64,000 nucleotides of DNA. It comes from Oryza sativa Japonica Group. Taxonomy: Eukaryota > Streptophyta > Magnoliopsida > Poales > Poaceae. Shown piece after piece: positions 48,718-59,592 of the stretch. The notes below the pieces were generated by a model. That model worked only from the letters and a program-made list of their open reading frames with translations. It was not told the DNA's origin and ran no database searches. How positions within the stretch are numbered: position 1 is the stretch's first letter; the number at the start of each line of letters is the position of its first letter. The stretch covers positions 24,080,001-24,144,000 of the forward strand of contig NC_089043.1 in NCBI RefSeq assembly GCF_034140825.1. The letters run 5' to 3'. Position numbers and translations under genes: made by a program.

Positions 48718-49009
48718 CTCCTTCCATCTACTTTTGATAGGCATATTTCTAAATCTGAAAATTTTATTTTTGATAGGCATATTTCAATCCAACAACATAT
48801 CATCTTAATGACTTTCTCAGATTTAATGTGCGACTCTCCGTTCTTTCACACAAAATTGGTTACATGGGCATCGAGAAATGTAAATATTAATGAATTGTTT
48901 ATTTACAAGGAATGACTAGTAGCATGTTTAAATAGATGATAAGTAAAATTACTTATCCTTTGTCTGTGTGCCAAGATAAAATATAACTATCAAAAGTAGA
49001 TGGAGGGAG
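48718..49009. mobile_element. Stowaway MITE
   Basis: 292 bp. Left ctccttccatctacttttga, right tcaaaagtagatggagggag, an almost exact inverted copy, with TA at both borders. A direct repeat of ttttgataggcatatttc lies near the left end (about 48735 and 48769). Confidence 0.85.
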
Positions 49010-49544
49010 TATTGCTCTAAGCCCGTATTAAAGCTAAAAAGTAGTATAATACTTAGGGTAGCTTCAATTTTTTCTCTCTTTCACTATGAACTTAACAATG
49101 CATCTATTTGAAGCATGTGTAAAGTTAATTTTTGCATAAGAGCCAACATTTCATATTTTTCTTTATCTTCTCACTCACATAAGCTCATAATTGGCTTATA
49201 GTCAACTATTACTAGTTGAAACCCCGTGTATTGCAGTGGGATATTTTGTTAAGATTGGTGATTGGGATGAAAAAAATCCCTCATTATTGAATTGGGCGAC
49301 GATCAAATTAGATGGGCCTCCCATGGTGACTGTGTGAGGTGGATTAGGATGTGTTTTTTCATCCAACGGTTCAGAGATGATCAAATCTACTGATCCAACG
49401 GCTGAGAATTAACGATAATGTAGCACATCGAGGTTTGAACTTTAGAATCTTAATTGCAGTTAGTGGGTCATAACTTTACAGTAAGAAGGGGTTCTTGCAA
49501 CAACAACATGATCTCCAAAACACAATTCTTTATAATTTTTAGAA
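49010..49544. other. Intergenic, no gene seen
   Basis: AT-rich. It contains the right half of a common repeat around the Stowaway element at 48718 (phrases such as cttatagtcaactatta). No coding region is recognised. Confidence 0.35.
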
Positions 49545-50262
49545 AATAAGTAAATATTTAATTTTATAAAAGTTTTCTTCAAACTAAATATTTTAAACAT
49601 TATTAATAGTCAAGGTATTACTCCCTCCATTTTTAATAATTGATAGCTATAATTTGTTCCCATTTAAACTTGGACCACTAGTTACAATTTAAGAACGAAG
49701 TGAGCAAATAAAATGTTTATTTTTAGGGTAATAACATGGCTTAAATATTAGAAGAAGAAGACAAGCGGTCTTAGTTTGAAAGTGAATATTCCAAAAAAAA
49801 TTATATAAAAACGGATCTTTTAACCTCAATCTTATTCAACACAATAATAGTTATTGTCGATTCTATAAATCGGTAATGAGAAAAGTGAGTAGCGCACGAC
49901 ATCTAAAATGGATGAGTAAAGAGACGGATTTAAACAGGTTGAGAAATAATACCTTACTCCCGATTTCGGGATTGTATCCGCCGAATATTATATTGATATG
50001 ATGATATTGGTGTTCCTATGCTCTATACTTTTTATGTAGGTTCGAGGGCAAAGTTACAAAGGGATGGATTTTCTTATTAAGTTATTCAACCGTATAAGAC
50101 TAATACTACGGGCTATGCCTTCGAATATAAGGTAATACAATGTCTAAATTCTAATCTATTTACATACTTCAGTCGGATAAGCTTTCCGTGGGTATATATA
50201 CAATGTCTAAATTCTAATCTATTTACATACTTCAGTCGGATAAGCTTTCTGTGGGTATATAT
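49545..50262. repeat. Older partial copy of the tandem unit
   Basis: From about 49545 (taaatatttaattttataaa) to about 50262 the sequence follows the start of the 3.16-kb unit (compare 50630-51500) with many substitutions and small indels. It lacks the block found at about 51250-51470 in the unit. Near its end a 63-bp stretch is doubled (50138-50200 and 50201-50262). The underlying repeat (phrases ggttcgagggcaaagttac, actaatactacgggctatgc) reads like a dispersed rice repeat of undetermined class. Confidence 0.75.
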
Positions 50263-50274
50263 GTAACCCGAAGG

Positions 50275-50534
50275 TGGCCTTGTTTAGTTCTAAATTTTTT
50301 CTTCAAACTTCCAACTTTTCCATCACATCAAAACTTTTCTACACACATAAACTTTTAACTTTTCCATCACTACGAAACGAATTTATTAAGCCTAATTAAT
50401 ATGTCATTAGCAAATATTTACGGTAGCACCACATTGTCAAATCATGGTGCAATTAGACTTAAACGATTCGTCTCACAATTTACACATTCGATGTGATGGT
50501 TGAAAAGTTTTTGTCTTGGGAACTAAAGCAGGCC
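50275..50534. mobile_element. Chimeric MITE at the start of tandem unit A
   Basis: The left 95 bp (ggccttgtttagttctaaat, then ttccatcacatcaaaac) belong to the short GGCC family. From tacgaaacgaatttattaag at 50371 onward the sequence equals the right half of the long-form MITE at 53409-53691. The switch is abrupt and coincides with the left edge of the near-identical tandem unit. Confidence 0.75.
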
Positions 50535-51600
50535 TATGTATACCAAGTGATGTTCACTTGTTTGTCAGCCATCACCAAAAGAACATTTACGGCAGTTGAA
50601 CCAGCTTCAGAATCTCTGCAGTTAAATATTTAATTTTATAAATATTTCTTCAAACTAAATATTTTAAACATTATTAATAGTCAAGGTTGTACTCCCTCCA
50701 TTTTTAATAATTGATAGCTATAATTTGTTTCCATTTAAACTTGGACCACTAGATACAATTTAACAACGAAATGAGCAAAAAATATTTTTATATTTAGGGT
50801 AATAACATGGCTTTATATCTAGTTTTTGTAAATATTAGAAGAAGAAGACAAGTGGTCTTAGTTTGAAAGTGAATATTCCAAAAAAAACAATTTTATAAAA
50901 ATGGATCTTTTAACCTTAATCTTATTCAAAACAACAATAGTTATTGTCGATTCTAGAAATCGACACCGAGAAAAAGGGTAGCATATGAGATCTAAAGTGG
51001 ATGAGTACAAAGACAAAGATTTCGACATATTCAGACCTTCCCGATGAGAAATAATACATTATTTTTATTTCGGGGATTGTATCCACCGGATGTTGTATTG
51101 GTCTGATAATCTTGGTGTTCCTATGCCCTCAGGGGACTCCCTCCCTAGGTTCGGGGGCAAGGTTACAGAGGGGAAAACCTAGTCAGACATGATATGGATT
51201 TTCTTATTCAGTTATTCAATTGCATAAGACTAATACTACGGACTATGCCTTAAAACAACTTTTAACACTCAGGACTTATCCTAAAATATAATAACTTCTC
51301 CACCAACATTCTGTTCCAACCAATCACCACTATCCATCATTCGCTTTTTCCACCTACCTCCATTTCTTAACCAATCACGACCTCTCCCTATTTAATTCTA
51401 CCTACTTTCTTAAAAATCATGTCTAACTCTAAAACTTCTTATATTCTGGGACGGATGTAGTAATATACAAATCTGGTCCACCTCCTACCTTCAGTCGGAT
51501 AAGCTGTCCGTGTAGATATATATTACCCAAAATCTCCACAGCTATGTAACCCGAGGGAGAACTAGCATACAGCTGCGTGTGTTGTCTCGTCATCTAGGTG

Positions 51601-52397
51601 GTGTTTGGTTGCAAGGATGGGATGGGACGAACCCACTTTGAGGAGTATTTGGTTTATGGGTTAGTGGGTTGGGTTGGTCCCTAAAGAGGAATATTCCTCT
51701 CAAAATCTAGGACCAAGCCATCCGGTAAAATCAACCGGACGAGCTCGTCCTACCTAGACGGAGTACACGACGTCAGCTTGTCTCTACATCCGCTGGCGCT
51801 CATCCGTGCTGTCTGCCACCTCCGCAACTGCCGACGCCTCTCTGCAAGCGGCCGCCACCTCTCCTCCACGACCCTCCGCCACCTCTCCTCCACGAGCGGT
51901 CGACGACCCTCCGCGACCCACTGCTGCCGACCCTCCGCGACCTGTTGCCGCTTCTCCTCTGCGAGAGGCCGACGATCCTCCGCGACCCGTCGTCACCTTG
52001 TCTCCGCCGCCTCTCCTCCGCGAGCGGCCGCCTCGCCTCTCCTCCACGACTGGTCATCTGCCTTCTCGCTCGTCCGCCCGTCTGCCTGTTGGTCGCCACC
52101 ACTCCTCCTTCCGCCTGCTCGCTCGTGCGCTCGTCGAGTCATCGGCCACGCCGTCCCTCCTCCGCTTGCTCGCTCGCCGAGTTGCTGGCCGCACCGCTCC
52201 CACCAGCTTGCCGCCGGGATCGAACGTGGGTTGACGGTAGCCACAAATGGCGTCCATCCCATACCTCCCTCATCCTTTCTACCAAACAAAGAACTGGGAT
52301 GGTCTCATCCTATGAACCAAACATGCGAGTAGAATCATCCCATCCTAAAAATCAGGGATGGTTTCATCCCACCCCATCTAATCCCAGAACCAAACAA
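51601..52397. mobile_element. TIR element with GC-rich interior (copy in unit A)
   Basis: Left gtgtttggttgcaaggatgg, right cccagaaccaaacaa, inverted to each other over the outer 10-20 bp. GGATGGGATG-like motifs recur inside both ends. A possible 3-bp GTG duplication lies at the borders. The core (51780-52240) is very GC-rich and built from repeated CTCCTCCACGACCCTCCGC-like phrases, giving overlapping frames on both strands. No domain is recognised, so a captured gene fragment is possible but unproven. Confidence 0.6.
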
Positions 52398-52489
52398 GTG
52401 TTGTTCTTGGCTTTGATGATGTGCCGATTAATTTTCCAACGACTTTCGGTACTCCAAATACTCCATCAATGCACTGGCACGCCATATCG

Positions 52490-52832
52490 GGGGTGTTTAG
52501 ATCCAGGGGTGTAAAGTTTTGGCGTGTCACATCGGGTATTATATAGGGTGTCGTATGGGGTGCTCGGACACTAATAAAAAAACTAATTACAGAATCCATT
52601 AGTAAACCGCGAGACGAATTTATTAAGCCTAATTAATCCGTCATTAGCATATGTTTACTGTAGCACCACATTGTCAAATCATGAAGCAATTAGGCTTAAA
52701 ATATTCGTCTCGCAAATTAATCGCAATCTATGCAATTAGTTATTTTTTTAGCCTATATTTAATACTTCATGCAGGTATTAAAATGTTCGATGTGTCAGGG
52801 TAAAAAATTTTGGGTGGGATATAAACAGGGCC
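52490..52832. mobile_element. Long-form MITE in unit A
   Basis: From gggtgtttagatccagggg to gatataaacagggcc. The inner arms cgcgagacgaatttattaag and taggcttaaaatattcgtct are imperfect inverted copies, as in the elements at 39680 and 53409. Confidence 0.65.
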
Positions 52833-53408
52833 AAAGCCAAAGTCTGAACTTTCGAAATCTTCTCTCCTGCATCTGCACAAATGTGACAGTTTTTAATTAT
52901 ACATGCTTTGACTATGACTGGTACTAGCCGGGAGAAGAAAGGAGAAGAGAAGATGAGAGCAAGAACTGAACTGTTCCAATCCAAGGCCACTTGGACCCTG
53001 CCTTCTCCAGTCGTATCTGGCGCAGGTGGCGATCCTTGATGATGATGAATCGGTGACAACCTTGTGGAGATTTGCAGTTTGCAGATTTGCAGATTTGTGA
53101 TGATGATGATGATGAATGTGAGCTTGAGTAAGTTGAGTTTGCAGAGCAGCATAGCATACGGCCATGGCAGCTGCATACTCCACTATGCACAAGTTCAATG
53201 CATGCATTTACAAACTCCTCGTACCCCCTGTGAGTGTGACAGAAGAAGAGAGAAAAAAAGGATGCCATCTTGCATTCTTGCCTCTTGTCCTGGTCCAGGT
53301 CCAGGTGCAGTGTTCCATCAGATTTAAGACAATTTGTTACCATTATCATACTAGATGACATATCATTAATTTCATGAAATTACTCCAAGCAGATGCAACT
53401 CGTAGTAT

Positions 53409-53691
53409 GGCCTTGTTTAGTTGGAGAAAATTTTTGGCTTTGATTATCATATCGGATATACGGACACACATTTGAAGTATTAAACATAGTGTAATAACAA
53501 AACAAATTATAGATTCCACCAGGAAACTACGAAACGAATTTATTAAGCCTAATTAATATGTCATTAGCAAATATTTACGGTAGCACCACATTGTCAAATC
53601 ATGGTGCAATTAGACTTAAACGATTCGTCTCACAATTTACACATTCGATGTGATGGTTGAAAAGTTTTTGTCTTGGGACCTAAAGCAGTCC
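53409..53691. mobile_element. Complete long-form MITE between the tandem units
   Basis: 283 bp. Left ggccttgtttagttgg, right aaagcagtcc, where unit A has aactaaagcaggcc. TAT lies on both sides (53406-53408 and 53692-53694). The short fragment after unit B keeps the matching site without the element (agtatgtata near 56580), which supports the borders. Confidence 0.8.
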
Positions 53692-54757
53692 TATGTATAC
53701 TAAGTGATGTTCACTTGTTTGTTAGCCATCACCAAAAGAACATTTACGGCAGTTGAACCAGCTTCAGAATCTCTGCAGTTAAATATTTAATTTTATAAAT
53801 ATTTCTTCAAACTAAATATTTTAAACATTATTAATAGTCAAGGTTGTACTCCCTCCATTTTTAATAATTGATAGCTATAATTTGTTTCCATTTAAACTTG
53901 GACCACTAGATACAATTTAACAACGAAATGAGCAAAAAATATTTTTATATTTAGGGTAATAACATGGCTTTATATCTAGTTTTTGTAAATATTAGAAGAA
54001 GAAGACAAGTGGTCTTAGTTTGAAAGTGAATATTCCAAAAAAAACAATTTTATAAAAATGGATCTTTTAACCTTAATCTTATTCAAAACAACAATAGTTA
54101 TTGTCGATTCTAGAAATCGACACCGAGAAAAAGGGTAGCATATGAGATCTAAAGTGGATGAGTACAAAGACAAAGATTTCGACATATTCAGACCTTCTCG
54201 ATGAGAAATAATACATTATTTTTATTTTGGGGATTGTATCCACCGGATGTTGTATTGGTCTGATAATCTTGGTGTTCCTATGCCCTCAGGGGACTCCCTC
54301 CCTAGGTTCGGGGGCAAGGTTACAAAGGGGAAAACCTAGTCAGACACGATATGGATTTTCTTATTCAGTTATTCAATTGCATAAGACTAATACTACGGAC
54401 TATGCCTTAAAACAACTTTTAACACTCAAGACTTATCCTAAAATATAATAACTTCTCCACCAACATTCTGTTCCAACCAATCACCACTATCCATCATTCG
54501 CTTTTTCCACCTACCTCCATTTCTTAACCAATCACGACCTCTCCCTATTTAATTCTACCTACTTTCTTAATAATCATGTCTAACTCTAAAACTTCTTATA
54601 TTCTGGGACGGATGTAGTAATATACAAATCTGGTCCACCTCCTACCTTCAGTCGGATAAGCTGTCCGTGTAGATATATATTACCCAAAATCTCCACAGCT
54701 ATGTAACCCGAGGGAGAACTAGCATACAGCTGCGTGTGTTGTCTCGTCATCTAGGTG

Positions 54758-55554
54758 GTGTTTGGTTGCAAGGATGGGATGGGACGAACCCACTTTGAGG
54801 AGTATTTGGTTTATGAGTTAGTGGGTTGGGTTGGTCCCTGAAGAGGAATATTCCTCTCAAAATCTAGGACCAACCCATCCGGTAAAATCAACCGGACGAG
54901 CTCGTCCTACCTAGACGGAGTACACGACGTCAGCTTGTCTCTACATCCGCTGGCGCTCATCCGTGATGTCTGCCACCTCCGCAACTGCCGACGCCTCTCT
55001 GCAAGCGGCTGCCACCTCTCCTCCACGACCCTCCGCCACCTCTCCTCCACGAGCGGTCGACGACCCTCCGCGACCCACTGCTGCCGACCCTCCGCGACAT
55101 GTTGCCGCTTCTCCTCTGCGAGAGGCCAACGCTCCTCCGCGACCCGTCGTCACCTTGTCTCCGCCGCCTCTCCTCCGCGAGCGGCCGCCTCGCCTCTCCT
55201 CCACGACTGGTCATCTGCCTTCTCGCTCGTCCGCCCGTCTGCCTGTTGGTCGCCACCACTCCTCCTTCCGCCTGCTCGCTCGTGCGCTCGTCGAGTCATC
55301 GGCCACGCCGTCCCTCCTCCGCTTGCTCGCTCGCCGAGTTGCTGGCCGCACCGCTCCCACCAGCTTGCCGCCGGGATCGAACGTGGGTTGACGGTAGCCA
55401 CAAATGGCGTCCATCCCATACCTCCCTCATCCTTTCTACCAAACAAAGAACTGGGATGGTCTCATCCTATGAACCAAACATGCGAGTAGAATCATCCCAT
55501 CCTAAAAATCAGGGATGGTTTCATCCCACCCCATCTAATCCCAGAACCAAACAA
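54758..55554. mobile_element. TIR element with GC-rich interior (copy in unit B)
   Basis: Same as 51601-52397 apart from scattered substitutions (for example the phrase tgctgtctgcc in A is tgatgtctgcc here). It arose by the segmental duplication, not by a separate insertion. Confidence 0.6.
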
Positions 55555-55646
55555 GTGTTGTTCTTGGCTTTGATGATGTGCCGATTAATTTTCCAACGAC
55601 TTTCGGTACTCCAAATACTCCATCAATGCACTGGCACGCCATATCG

Positions 55647-55989
55647 GGGGTGTTTAGATCCAGGGGTGTAAAGTTTTGGCGTGTCACATCGGGTATTATA
55701 TAGGGTGTCGTATGGGGTGCTCGGACACTAATAAAAAAACTAATTACAGAATCCATTAGTAAACCGCGAGACGAATTTATTAAGCCTAATTAATCCGTCA
55801 TTAGCATATGTTTACTGTAGCACCACATTGTCAAATCATGAAGCAATTAGGCTTAAAATATTCGTCTCGCAAATTAATCGCAATCTATGCAATTAGTTAT
55901 TTTTTTAGCCTATATTTAATACTTCATGCAGGTATTAAAATGTTCGATGTGTCAGGGTAAAAAATTTTGGGTGGGATATAAACAGGGCC
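55647..55989. mobile_element. Long-form MITE in unit B
   Basis: Copy of the element at 52490-52832, at the 3157-bp offset. No separate insertion event is implied. Confidence 0.65.
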
Positions 55990-56582
55990 AAAGCCAAAGT
56001 CTGAACTTTCGAAATCTTCTCTCCTGCATCTGCACAAATGTGACAGTTTTTAATTATACATGCTTTGACTATGACTGGTACTAGCCGGGAGAAGAAAGGA
56101 GAAGAGAAGATGAGAGCAAGAACTGAACTGTTCCAATCCAAGGCCACTTGGACCCTGCCTTCTCCAGTCGTATCTGGCGCAGGTGGCGATCCTTGATGAT
56201 GATGAATCGGTGACAACCTTGTGGAGATTTGCAGTTTGCAGATTTGCAGATTTGTGATGATGATGATGATGAATGTGAGCTTGAGTAAGTTGAGTTTGCA
56301 GAGCAGCATAGCATACGGCCATGGCAGCTGCATACTCCACTATGCACAAGTTCAATGCATGCATTTACAAACTCCTCGTACCCCCTGTGAGTGTGACAGA
56401 AGAAGAGGGAAAAAACAAGGATGCAATCTTGCATTCTTGCTTCTTGTCCTTGTCCAGGTCCAGGTCCAGGTGCAGTGATCCATCAGATTTAAGACATTTT
56501 GTTACCATTATCATACTAGATGCCATACCATTGTTTTCATGAAATTACTCCAAGCAGATGCAACTAGTACTAGACTACTAGT

Positions 56583-56662
56583 ATGTATACCAAGTGATGT
56601 TCACTTGTTCGTCAGCCATCTCCAACAACATTTACGGCAGTTGAACCAGCTTCAGAATCACT
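56583..56662. repeat. Third, short fragment of the tandem unit
   Basis: From tgtataccaagtgatgttca to ccagcttcagaatc the sequence matches 50540-50620 and 53697-53777 with a few differences and one small deletion, then departs abruptly. It has no MITE in front of it. Confidence 0.8.
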
Positions 56663-57484
56663 ACTCCTACCTGCAGTAGATGCCATTTCAGATAGATTGG
56701 CAATCAATTAAGATGGCCTTTTGGCCGCTCAAGAAACTGTGTACTACCAATGAATTGAATGCAGATGGAATTTCTCGCAAGATCTTCAGGGATATGTTCA
56801 GTCTGCATCGGAGGGGAGCTGATCCTGCACAGTTTCTCAATTCTTGGCATATTAGTAGAAGTAGATTACTAGCAGCGGCATCGACGATCAATGCCTTTGT
56901 TGGCTTTTTTTTTTAATACGCAAGGAGCGCATCTTTGTATTAAGAAGGAATAAATATATGTACAAAGCGGGAAAAAAAACAAAGCGAAGGGGACAGGGTA
57001 CAGGAGGAGAACCAAGAAATAAAAGCCTAATCTCCAACTAAATTTTGCGACCCTTCTCCACTAACATGAGCTACCAAAACGGGGATTGCAGCTCTAGCTA
57101 GCCGCCACAGCTCCGCTTCACCCGTCATAACCCTTGCAACCTCCGCCCAAGTTCTGCTCTTCTGGTTGAAGACTCGATTGTTTCTTTCCTTCCAGATCGT
57201 CCATGCAACCAACGTCACGATGGTGTCGAAACCCCGGCAATGTTCCTTGACCATCTTCTTGCGACAGTCGCACAACCATGAGAGGAAAGAGTGTTCATTG
57301 AGCGGTAAGCACTCTGAATGCCCGATAGCTCTGAGCGCAACCCACCACAGTTGCCACGACTCCGGGCATGCGACCAAGAGATGATCAATTGTCTCTTCGC
57401 ATTGATCACACAAAACACATCGATCCGGGTGCGACAAACCACGACTCCGGAGACGGTCTGCTGTCCAGCAACGGTTAAGAGCTA

Positions 57485-57752
<268 letters not shown>

Positions 57753-58423
57753 TACCAACCAAAGGAAGTAGCGACAGCGAGGGGGTGCCAAAGATTGCCA
57801 AATTAGCTTGTGCTGGAGACGAGTTCTTCCAAAAAAGAGAACACGAGAAGCCGAGCGGGAAGAGTATTCTCCTGAGGTCTCCCACCGCCAAGATAGAGAG
57901 TCCGGCTCTTCGGAAAGCCGCACTGACCGAAGGCAATCCCAAAGCTTGAAATACTCCAGGATCGCTTGAATACCCAACGCCGAACTGATGTCCTGGATCC
58001 ATCTTCTGTTAGTCATTGCCTCGGCCACCGTGCGTCGATTCCGGAGATGGGCAGGGATTGCAGCATAGACAGCCGGCGCTAGCAACCGAATGGAGGAACC
58101 CTGCAGCCAGCAATCCTCCCAGAACAGCACCGAATTCCCATCCCCTACCAAGCATACCATAGAAATCGATACTAGATTGCGCTCCTTCTGCGAGACCAGA
58201 ATACTAAGCCCTTGCCACGGCTTTTCCGGTGAAGTTCTCTGCTGCCAGAGCCATCGCGACCTCAAGGCGATTCCCAACCTCTCTAGATCAGGAATCCCCA
58301 AACCACCATACTCCTTGGGCGAGCAAACTCGAGCCCATGCGACCCGACAGACGCCGCCGTTTGCATAAGCTTTGCCAGCCCAAAGAAAGCTGTGGCGGAT
58401 CTTGTCAGCCTTTGTTGGCTTTT

Positions 58424-59592
58424 CACCATCTGCTCATGAACTGGTCAAGAAGCGAGCACTGGTTGGCACATCATCTCTGAACTCTCTGAATCTTCTCTCC
58501 CGCATAATCGAAACATCAAATAATTGAGTTCACCCTAACCTCAAAAGGCTTAAAAAGGTGGTCTGACCGTAAAACTGAAGACTGCTTCGATAACGTTTCT
58601 GTAGAAACTCGTTTTGTCCAAAACCAACCGTTAGATCAAGTTTACTTTATTAGAATAAATTAGATAAACTAAGAAGCAACTTCACCAGATGAATTTGTTC
58701 ATAATGTGCAACCACAACACCCCTCATGAGTTTCTTATAAGACCATAATACAAAGAGATCCAAACTCTCGAATTTCTCGATTGTGGCTTACCCTCAGGGG
58801 TTAACCTCTCTCGCTATTTATATCCATGGATGTGATGTCCAAAGTCACGAATTTAACTAGTACTACTAGGAATCCTAATCACAAAGTTGGGAGTGCACCA
58901 GCAGGAAGAGAAGCATAAGCAATGAGTCATCTGTATTCTGTCTTGTAAAAGAAAATGATAAGTGTGATATCTGAGAAACTGGTTTCATAATCGAACCTGC
59001 CCACATATTTCACCTACGCTACTGCAGTTTTTGGCAATCTTGCACTTTTCTCCTTCTGTCACTGAATTGTGGGTCCTTAGCCTCACGTGTCAATGAGACA
59101 GACAAGAAGTGCAAATAAAGGATTAAGGGTGTGTTTGAGAAGAAGGGGATTGAGGAGATTGAGAAGATACGCAAAACGAGGTGAGCCATTAGCTCATGAT
59201 TAATTGAGTATTAATTATTTTAAATTTTAAAAATGGATTAATATGATTTTTTTAAAGCAACTTTCCTATAGAAAATTTTTACAAAAAATACACCGTTTAG
59301 TAGTTTGGAAAGCGTGCGTGCGGAAAACGAGGTGCTCTCCCTCAATGTCCTCCAAACGAACGCTGCCTAAATTGTTGTAGTGTAAAACAAGGAAATTCTT
59401 CAGCATGTTGAAATTTTGGTTGATGTTTGTGCTATTGGCTGTTAATGTTTCTTTTTGAAGATGGAAAGTACAACGCACCATCAAGAAGAGAAGCATTAGT
59501 ATTTGGAGACATTTTGGGTTTCCTATCTTGTAAATAATCGATATATAGTCTCGAAGAGGTCGTTGCAAATTGTTTCGATATATATAAACTGC
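58424..59592. other. Intergenic between the LINE and the carrier gene, with one MITE-like element
   Basis: No gene seen. At about 59129-59367 a MITE-like block starts ggtgtgtttgagaagaag and ends ccaaacgaacgctgcc, with inner phrases (gtttagtagtttggaaagcg) that also occur near 48184 in a related block at 48020-48300. The last bases are the likely 3' UTR of the carrier gene. Confidence 0.4.

Larger units (their letters stand above)
50371..53400. repeat. Tandem unit A (about 3.03 kb)
   Basis: Nearly identical to 53528-56565, at a constant offset of 3157 bp over most of its length; only scattered single-base differences and a few small indels near the right end were noticed. It contains the half MITE, a dispersed-repeat portion (50620-51540), a TIR element with GC-rich interior (51601-52397), a long-form MITE (about 52490-52832), and a non-repetitive tail (52840-53400). 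Confidence 0.93.
53528..56565. repeat. Tandem unit B (about 3.04 kb)
   Basis: Direct copy of 50371-53400. It carries the second copies of the TIR element (54758-55554) and of the long-form MITE (about 55647-55989). Near 56400 it has an extra ccaggt-type hexamer and a few other small differences from unit A, giving an offset of 3165 at its right edge. Confidence 0.93.

Noticed and set aside
49850-50262. The dispersed repeat in the tandem units as a defined LTR element
   Set aside because: No primer-binding site, polypurine tract, paired ends or coding domain could be recognised; the class is left open.
51778-52332. 184-aa frame repeated at 54935-55489 as a conserved gene pair
   Set aside because: The identity comes from the segmental tandem duplication. 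The peptide is a serine/arginine low-complexity product of a short GC-rich repeat inside a TIR element.
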